Shown: positions 8,338 to 12,467 of the stretch, in pieces
Position numbering within the stretch: the first letter of the stretch is position 1
Layout: the number at the start of each line of letters is the position of its first letter
From: Bacteroidales bacterium
GTDB taxonomy: Bacteria; Bacteroidota; Bacteroidia; Bacteroidales; UBA3663
Direction of reading: 5' to 3'
Assembly: GCA_017632695.1 (NCBI GenBank)
Contig: JAGBQS010000059.1
Location: 1-12,467, forward strand
DNA length: 12,467 nt
Notes under the pieces: model-generated
What the model was told of the DNA's origin: nothing
Seen by the model: only the letters and a program-made list of their open reading frames with translations
The model's database searches: none
Translations under genes and position numbers: made by a program

Positions 8338-9245
8338 TGAATCAGTTGTCGGGTTTGCTTCCCTTGCCGTTTCTGGTGCTCGGCGGTTTGCTGGCGCTCT
8401 TCCTTCTGGTAGTGGCGCTTGTGAACCTTTGGGTTAAGTATCGTACCTGGAAGGACGATGACTGGCTGGTACAGCAGATTTATACCCGCAGGCGTATGCT
8501 GGCGCTTTACCTGAAGTGCTGGCTGGTAATTATGGCAGGAGTGCTTCTGCTGCTGTTTTCCGATATGATCCTGCCGTTGCAGGTTATCTGCGTAGCGCTG
8601 ACCATTGGAGCCTTGACCAGCATTGTGGCAAGCGAGAGCCTGGAGGAAGTTCGCCTCAGACGCAGCCAGATGGAGAACCAGATTCTGCGAAGCCAGCTGA
8701 ATCCGCACTTCCTTTACAACACGCTCAACAACATCGATGCCCTGATTTGGCTCGACCCGCAGAAGGCATCGGACGCTGTAACGAACCTGAGTGAACTGAT
8801 GCGCTATTTTACCTACAGTGCCCGACAGGAACACGTGGAAGTGGGCGAGGAGGTGAAGCATCTGCAGGAACTGGCAGCTTTGCAGCGGTTGCGTATGCAG
8901 CACGAGGATGCACTCCGTTTCAATACGCACATCGACAATCCTAAGCAGCCCGTAGCACCCTTGCTGCTGTTGCCGCTCATGGAGAACTGCTTCAAGCATT
9001 GTGGCAGTCTGAACGAGCCTGGGGCCATCTGTCTGGATCTGGAAATCAGGGAAGGACGTCTGGTGTACCAGAGCAGCAACAATCTGCCGGCCGAGCCTAA
9101 GAACGGCAATCTGCACGTGCATGGTGTGGGTATGAAGGTGCTGCGCCGAAGGCTGAAACTGCTCTATCCCGACCGCTTCGAGCTGACTGCCAATCTGGAA
9201 GGAGGCCGTTTTGTTACAAAACTGGAGGTTCAGCTGAACGGATAA
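8337..9245 (+). CDS. LytS/YehU-type sensor histidine kinase
   Basis: An inner-membrane histidine kinase of the His_kinase (LytS/YehU) family, which normally phosphorylates a LytTR response regulator. The 302-aa protein has about three hydrophobic helices (residues 5-30, 55-75 and 78-98) and no large periplasmic sensor domain. A short linker leads to the H-box LNPHFLYNTLN with His124. The ATP-binding part has the N-box LMENCFKH and a glycine motif HGVGMKVLRRRL, where the common form is GIGLKNVRRRL (Asn replaced by Val). The start overlaps the GH95 stop in TAATG, a sign of translational coupling, and the gene follows the hydrolases in one transcript. No response regulator lies in the window, so its partner must be encoded elsewhere. 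It may report on sugar release by the upstream enzymes, but its signal cannot be read from the sequence. The gene has no TTA, CTA or TCA codons, like GH35. Confidence 0.9.
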   Translation: MNQLSGLLPLPFLVLGGLLALFLLVVALVNLWVKYRTWKDDDWLVQQIYTRRRMLALYLKCWLVIMAGVLLLLFSDMILPLQVICVALTIGALTSIVASESLEEVRLRRSQMENQILRSQLNPHFLYNTLNNIDALIWLDPQKASDAVTNLSELMRYFTYSARQEHVEVGEEVKHLQELAALQRLRMQHEDALRFNTHIDNPKQPVAPLLLLPLMENCFKHCGSLNEPGAICLDLEIREGRLVYQSSNNLPAEPKNGNLHVHGVGMKVLRRRLKLLYPDRFELTANLEGGRFVTKLEVQLNG

Positions 9246-9319
9246 GCGGATTCGGCCGTTGGAACAAAACGGCGCTAACTGACGAAATTTTATCACAAAC
9301 CAATACTAATATAAAAGGT

Positions 9320-10045
9320 ATGAAAAAGAAAGTTTTTTTTACTGCGGTTATGTCGTTGATGATGACAGCCGCTTTGGCTCAGAATTTGCAGTTGCACTAC
9401 GATTTCGGTCGTAACATCTATTCCGATACCGAGGCCGGCAGGCCGAAGGTAACGTTGACCTACGAGGCTTTCAAGGCAGACCAGTGGGGTAGCTGGTTCT
9501 ATTTTGTGGATGTTGACTTCAGCCGCAAGTTTACAGAGAGCGCTTACACGGAAATCAGTCGCGAGTTCAATGTCGGCAGCAAGGGTTTTGCCGCTCATCT
9601 GGAGTACGACGGAGGTTTGTCGAAGTCAGGCAGCTACCAGCAGGCAGCTTTGGTCGGTCCGGCCTGGAACGGTCATAATGCCGATTTCTCGACCACCTAC
9701 AGCGTGCAGCTGATGTACAAGCATTTCTTCAAAAGCTATTCTTATACTCACTCTTATGCCAGCGTTCAGCTGACGGGCGTTTGGAGTACCTCGTTTGCCA
9801 GCAAGGCGCTGACATTCTCCGGATTCGTGGATCTCTGGCGTGGCGAGCAGGCTAACGGTCACGGACAGCTGGTTTTCCTGACTGAGCCGCAGCTCTGGTA
9901 TAACTTCAATACGCTGAGCGGAATGGAAAATGTGAACCTTTCTGTAGGTACGGAGTGGGAGATTTCGAATAATTTCATCTACAACACCTACAACGACGAT
10001 TCGTTCTTCTTCAATCCTACCTTGGCTCTGAAGTGGACATTCTGA
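9320..10045 (+). CDS. DUF5020 / Tsx-like outer-membrane beta-barrel protein
   Basis: A predicted outer-membrane beta-barrel of the DUF5020 family, related in general form to Tsx-type channels. The signal peptide is residues 1-20 (MKKK, hydrophobic core, AALA before QNLQ). The mature N-terminus has LHYDFGR, then alternating aromatic strands such as WGSWFYFVDVDFS, AAHLEYDGGL, LWYNFNTL and VNLSVGTEWE. The protein ends in LALKWTF with a terminal Phe, the usual signal for barrel assembly. Length 241 aa. A purine-rich AAAAGG (9313-9318) sits immediately before the ATG. The 74-nt gap after the kinase gene has no TAnnTTTG box and no T-tailed hairpin, so the gene may belong to the GH35 operon. A strong terminator follows. 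The transported substrate is unknown; uptake of released sugars or nucleosides is only a guess. Confidence 0.75.
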   Translation: MKKKVFFTAVMSLMMTAALAQNLQLHYDFGRNIYSDTEAGRPKVTLTYEAFKADQWGSWFYFVDVDFSRKFTESAYTEISREFNVGSKGFAAHLEYDGGLSKSGSYQQAALVGPAWNGHNADFSTTYSVQLMYKHFFKSYSYTHSYASVQLTGVWSTSFASKALTFSGFVDLWRGEQANGHGQLVFLTEPQLWYNFNTLSGMENVNLSVGTEWEISNNFIYNTYNDDSFFFNPTLALKWTF

Positions 10046-10076
10046 TTGGATTTCAGTAAGTAAAACTTAAAATAAT

Positions 10077-10117
10077 AACAGTAGCCGACCTCCAAAAAGT
10101 CGGCTACTGTTTGTTTT
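10077..10117. terminator. Rho-independent terminator, probably bidirectional
   Basis: A perfect 13-bp stem (AACAGTAGCCGAC, 10077-10089, with GTCGGCTACTGTT, 10099-10111) encloses a 9-nt loop and is followed by TGTTTT on the plus strand. On the minus strand the stem is followed by TTATTATTTT, so it can also end the transcript of the small minus-strand gene. It closes the plus-strand operon 32 nt after the DUF5020 stop. A weaker inverted repeat, TTAGCT (10126-10131) and AGCTAA (10144-10149), lies beside it. Confidence 0.9.
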
Positions 10118-10173
10118 AATGCGGCTTAGCTACAGATTACAGCAGCTAACCCGAACGGTAAGTTTCTTACGGC

Positions 10174-10359
10174 TTAGAACATAAACCGCAATACAAAACG
10201 GATAAAACTGAGTCCGAGGGCTGAGAATCCGCAGTAAAGGAAATACTCAAAGTAGGTTTCGTTAACGGGGTCGCTTGTCTTGTACATAATATACAGCACG
10301 ATGCAGGCTGCTACCAGTATGTAGAAAAGCCAACGGATGATTTTGATGAAGAGGTTCAT
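10174..10359 (-). CDS. Small two-helix membrane protein, unknown function
   Basis: A 61-aa protein starting MNLFIKIIRWLF. It has two hydrophobic segments, about residues 8-25 and 38-58, joined by a polar loop (YKTSDPVNETYFEY), with basic residues at the N-terminus and near the C-terminus (RFVLRFMF). This is a typical small inner-membrane protein. It does not shadow another gene, ATG and TAA are well defined, and the bidirectional terminator lies downstream. It is on the same strand as the serine palmitoyltransferase gene, 151 bp downstream of it, with the 33-bp repeats between. I do not recognise a family. Expression is unproven. Confidence 0.6.
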   Translation of the reverse strand: MNLFIKIIRWLFYILVAACIVLYIMYKTSDPVNETYFEYFLYCGFSALGLSFIRFVLRFMF

Positions 10360-10364
10360 ATTGT

Positions 10365-10493
10365 GAGGTTTTGAGGTTTTGATGTCTTTAGGTTCTTCGC
10401 TATCGCACAGGCGAGCAAAGCTCGGAACTTCGCTATCGCTCAGGCGGGCAAAGCTCGGAACTTCGCCTAAAGGCTCAGGCGGGCAAGCTCGGA
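10365..10493. repeat. Three-copy 33-bp tandem repeat with flanking 8-bp repeat
   Basis: Three 33-bp units start at 10395, 10428 and 10461, each beginning CTTCGC and ending with GCTCGGA. Units 1 and 2 differ at only two positions (31 of 33 identical); unit 3 is diverged in its first third and has one A fewer before GCTCGG. Each unit holds a small hairpin, CGAGC-AAA-GCTCG in unit 1 (10412-10424) and CGGGC-AAA-GCTCG in unit 2, where a G-T wobble keeps the stem. CTTTAGG (10386-10392) and CCTAAAG (10466-10472) form an inverted pair around the first two units. Just before, GAGGTTTT is repeated twice (10365-10380). The tract fills the 151-bp gap between two minus-strand genes. It resembles dispersed intergenic repeats; no spacers, so not CRISPR. 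Confidence 0.85.
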
Positions 10494-10510
10494 GATGAGG
10501 TTCTTAGGGC

Positions 10511-11707
10511 CTACGGTTTTGCGGATAGCAGTCCGAGTTGCGAGAACACCTTTTCGATTTTCTGAAGGGCGAAGCTGATCTGTTCAGGCGTGTGGGTTGC
10601 CATGAGGGAGAAGCGGATCAGCGTGTTGTTCGAGGGAACGGCTGGCGGAACCACAGGATTGACAAAGATTCCTTCTTCCCACAGCATCTTGGTTACGAGC
10701 AGGGTTTTCTGGAAGTCGCGGATGAAAAGCGGAATGATCGGGGTGGAGGTGTTGCCGATCTCACAGCCCATGCGTTTGAATCCGTCGAGCGCCATCTGGG
10801 TAAGCTTCCAGAGGTTCTCGATGCGTTCGGGTTCCGATTCCAGGATATCGAGGGCCGCGTTGACGGCTCCGATGGCAGCTGGAGTGGCCGAGGCAGAGAA
10901 TATGAAAGGTCGTGAGTTGTGTCGCAGATAGTTGGCCGTAACGTGATCGGTAGCAATGAAGCCGCCAATGGAGGCCAGGCTCTTCGAGAAGGTTCCCATG
11001 ATGATATCGACATCGGCCGAGAGTCCGAAATGATCGCACACACCACGTCCGCAGCGTCCGAAGACACCCAGTCCGTGGGCTTCATCGACCATGACAGTTG
11101 CCTTGTACTGTTTGGCCAGCCGTACAATTTCAGGCAGGTTGCAGACATCGCCTTCCATCGAGAAAACACCATCTACCACAATCAGCTTTACGCGATCGGG
11201 TTCGCACTTGGCCAATACTTTCTCGAGCGACTGCATGTCGTTGTGGCGGAACTTGAATGACTGGCTCATCGACAGACGCTTGCCTTCGATGATGGAAGCG
11301 TGGTCGAGCTCGTCCCAGATGATATAGTCTTCGCGTCCTGTCAGACAGCTTACGGTTCCCATATTGGCAAAAAAGCCGGTTGAAAAGACCAGCGCTTCCT
11401 CTTTGCCCACAAATTTAGCCAGACGCTCTTCGAGGGCTACGTGAATGTCGAGCGTGCCGTTCAGAAACCGGCTTCCTGCACAACCTGTTCCGTAGCGGCG
11501 TGTCATCTCCATCGAGGCTTCCTTGACTTTCGGGTGATTCGTAAGACCTGTATAGGCATTCGATCCGAACATCAGAACCTTCCTTCCGTTCATGGTTACT
11601 TCTGTATCCTGATCGCTTTCGATGGCGCGAAAATAGGGGTAAACCCCTTGCGCCTTGACTTCCTGCGGAGCGGTGTATTTAGCTAATTTATCTTGTAAAA
11701 GTGACAT
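10511..11707 (-). CDS. spt: Serine palmitoyltransferase (PLP-dependent alpha-oxoamine synthase)
   Basis: Condenses L-serine with a long-chain acyl-CoA (or acyl-ACP) to 3-ketosphinganine, the committed step of sphingolipid synthesis; a soluble cytoplasmic fold-type I PLP enzyme. The 398-aa protein shows FGSNAYTGLTNHP (about 47-59), CAGSRFLNGTLDIH (76-89), His136 in DELDHAS that stacks on PLP, Asp208 and His211 in VDEAHGLGVFG, and the PLP lysine Lys242 in GTFSKSLASIGG. The N-terminus (AQGVYPYFRAIES) and overall sequence match what I know of Bacteroides serine palmitoyltransferases better than glycine C-acetyltransferase (Kbl) or BioF, the two close alternatives. The start follows a good promoter (11730-11761). 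It is divergent from a lipid kinase gene, supporting a lipid role. Sphingolipids are characteristic membrane lipids of Bacteroidales. Confidence 0.92.
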   Translation of the reverse strand: MSLLQDKLAKYTAPQEVKAQGVYPYFRAIESDQDTEVTMNGRKVLMFGSNAYTGLTNHPKVKEASMEMTRRYGTGCAGSRFLNGTLDIHVALEERLAKFVGKEEALVFSTGFFANMGTVSCLTGREDYIIWDELDHASIIEGKRLSMSQSFKFRHNDMQSLEKVLAKCEPDRVKLIVVDGVFSMEGDVCNLPEIVRLAKQYKATVMVDEAHGLGVFGRCGRGVCDHFGLSADVDIIMGTFSKSLASIGGFIATDHVTANYLRHNSRPFIFSASATPAAIGAVNAALDILESEPERIENLWKLTQMALDGFKRMGCEIGNTSTPIIPLFIRDFQKTLLVTKMLWEEGIFVNPVVPPAVPSNNTLIRFSLMATHTPEQISFALQKIEKVFSQLGLLSAKP

Positions 11708-11729
11708 TTATAATTGTGATTTGAGGCCG

Positions 11730-11761
11730 CAAAGATAGTGAAAAATCGAAAATCGGGCAAA
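11730..11761 (-). promoter_or_regulatory. Promoter of serine palmitoyltransferase
   Basis: On the minus strand, TTTG (11761-11758) and TATCTTTG (11737-11730) are separated by 20 nt, a near-perfect Bacteroidetes promoter. The leader would be about 20 nt long, ending at the ATG at 11707. Confidence 0.8.
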
Positions 11762-11810
11762 TTTTTTTCATAAAAAAAGAGAAAAAGCAATTTATTTCGG
11801 AAAAATTTAT

Positions 11811-11818
11811 TATCTTTG
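11811..11818 (+). promoter_or_regulatory. -7 box of the lipid kinase promoter
   Basis: TATCTTTG matches TAnnTTTG. The -33 region about 20 nt upstream is AT-rich but has no TTTG. The predicted leader of about 37 nt contains two mini inverted repeats: CGCG-ATTTA-CGCG (11820-11832) and GCACG-TGCG-CGTGC (11835-11848). Confidence 0.65.
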
Positions 11819-11859
11819 CCGCGATTTACGCGTAGCACGTGCGCGTGCCTGATAAAGTA

Positions 11860-12467
11860 ATGAGAAAGATTGTAGTCATTGTCAATCCTATTTCCGGAGG
11901 TAAGTCGAAGGACGAGATTCCCCAAATCGTACAGGAAACCTTTCCTGCTTACGACTACTGCGTGGATATCGTCGAGACGCAGCGGTCCGGACATGGATAC
12001 GAACTGGCTATGCAGGCTATTGCCGATGGAGCAGATACCATTGTGGCAGTAGGCGGCGACGGAACCGTGAACGAAATCGGCCGCGCACTCATTACTGATA
12101 CGTCTGTGAAGTTCGGCATCGTGCCGATGGGGTCGGGCAACGGTCTGGCACTTCATGCCGAGATACCGCTGGATACGAGGGCCGCTTTCAAACTGATCAG
12201 GACAGGACACAGCGAGCTGATCGACTACGGCGACATGAACGGCAAGATCTTCTTCACGACGGCAGGAACGGGCTTCGATGCCGAAGTAGGGCAGCGTTTT
12301 GCCGAGATGAGTAAGACGTTCAGCATTACGGGCAAACGCGGTCCGATTACCTATCTGCGCGCTATTGTCGAGATGGCAGCTTTGTACGTTCCGAAGGAAT
12401 ATACAATCATGACTGACGATGAGGTATTCCAGCAGCGGGCTTTTCTGATTACGGTCGGCAATGCAGC
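11860..12467 (+). CDS. DAGK-domain lipid kinase, sphingosine-kinase-like motif (3' truncated)
   Basis: A member of the diacylglycerol kinase / YegS / sphingosine kinase superfamily, which transfers phosphate from ATP to a lipid hydroxyl at the membrane. The first 202 codons are present; the window ends inside the gene (relatives are about 290-340 aa). Visible motifs are VNPISGGKSK (8-17), the nucleotide-binding GGDGTVNE (65-72), and PMGSGNGLA (to residue 97), followed by TAGTGFDAEV. The GSGNGLA form is closer to the GSGNALA of sphingosine kinases than to the GTxND of DgkB and YegS. The start ATG lies 42 nt after a TATCTTTG box. It is divergent from serine palmitoyltransferase, so phosphorylation of a sphingoid base or ceramide is a fair hypothesis, but diacylglycerol or undecaprenol cannot be excluded. 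Confidence 0.9.
   Translation, partial: MRKIVVIVNPISGGKSKDEIPQIVQETFPAYDYCVDIVETQRSGHGYELAMQAIADGADTIVAVGGDGTVNEIGRALITDTSVKFGIVPMGSGNGLALHAEIPLDTRAAFKLIRTGHSELIDYGDMNGKIFFTTAGTGFDAEVGQRFAEMSKTFSITGKRGPITYLRAIVEMAALYVPKEYTIMTDDEVFQQRAFLITVGNA

Noticed and set aside
9255..9273. Inverted repeat GCCGTT / AACGGC after the kinase gene
   Set aside because: Only 6 bp with a 7-nt loop and no T-tract, so not accepted as a terminator.
7968..9296. 442-codon open frame antisense to GH95 end and the kinase
   Set aside because: Same codon-bias effect, in register with the kinase gene. No domain, and the sense genes are well supported.
10395..10493. CRISPR array
   Set aside because: The 33-bp units are directly adjacent with no unique spacers and there are no cas genes.
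10511..11707. Glycine C-acetyltransferase (Kbl) or BioF
   Set aside because: No threonine dehydrogenase or biotin genes nearby, and the sequence agrees better with Bacteroides serine palmitoyltransferase.

Overview
The window looks like chromosomal DNA of a Bacteroidales bacterium, most likely near Prevotellaceae; I cannot place it more finely from sequence alone. The evidence is the -7 promoter boxes of the Bacteroidetes type (TATCTTTG at three places), starts without a clear Shine-Dalgarno sequence, a PorE-like type IX secretion lipoprotein, a Bacteroidetes-type serine palmitoyltransferase, and a DUF5020 outer-membrane protein. All genes look intact except the last, which runs off the right edge. 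I see no rRNA, tRNA, CRISPR array, phage or insertion sequence.

Left part (1-3660): a secreted M6-family metalloprotease (plus strand) meets, tail to tail with only 2 bp between stop codons, a minus-strand OmpA-family lipoprotein with the TPR / beta-propeller / CRD / OmpA order known for PorE. The protease ends in a short tail resembling the end of a type IX secretion signal, so a cargo-like enzyme and a secretion-machine component sit side by side.

Middle (3699-10117): a candidate operon starts at a good Bacteroidetes promoter (TTTG 3728-3731, TATCTTTG 3753-3760) and ends at a strong hairpin terminator (10077-10117). It encodes a GH35 beta-galactosidase, a GH95 alpha-L-fucosidase/alpha-L-galactosidase, a LytS-type sensor histidine kinase overlapping the GH95 stop by 1 nt, and, after a 74-nt gap without a visible terminator or promoter, a DUF5020/Tsx-like outer-membrane protein. 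The two hydrolases could act in sequence on glycans with an alpha-L-fucosyl or alpha-L-galactosyl unit on beta-galactose: GH95 uncaps, GH35 then removes galactose. There is no SusC/SusD pair and no response regulator in the window. The GH95 carries Thr at the position where characterised alpha-L-fucosidases carry His, which hints at L-galactose preference.

Right part (10174-12467): a small two-helix membrane protein, a 3-copy 33-bp tandem repeat, serine palmitoyltransferase (first step of sphingolipid synthesis) on the minus strand, and, divergent from it, a DAGK-domain lipid kinase whose motif GSGNGLA resembles sphingosine kinases. Both divergent genes have a TATCTTTG box in a 152-bp intergenic region, suggesting a sphingolipid locus.
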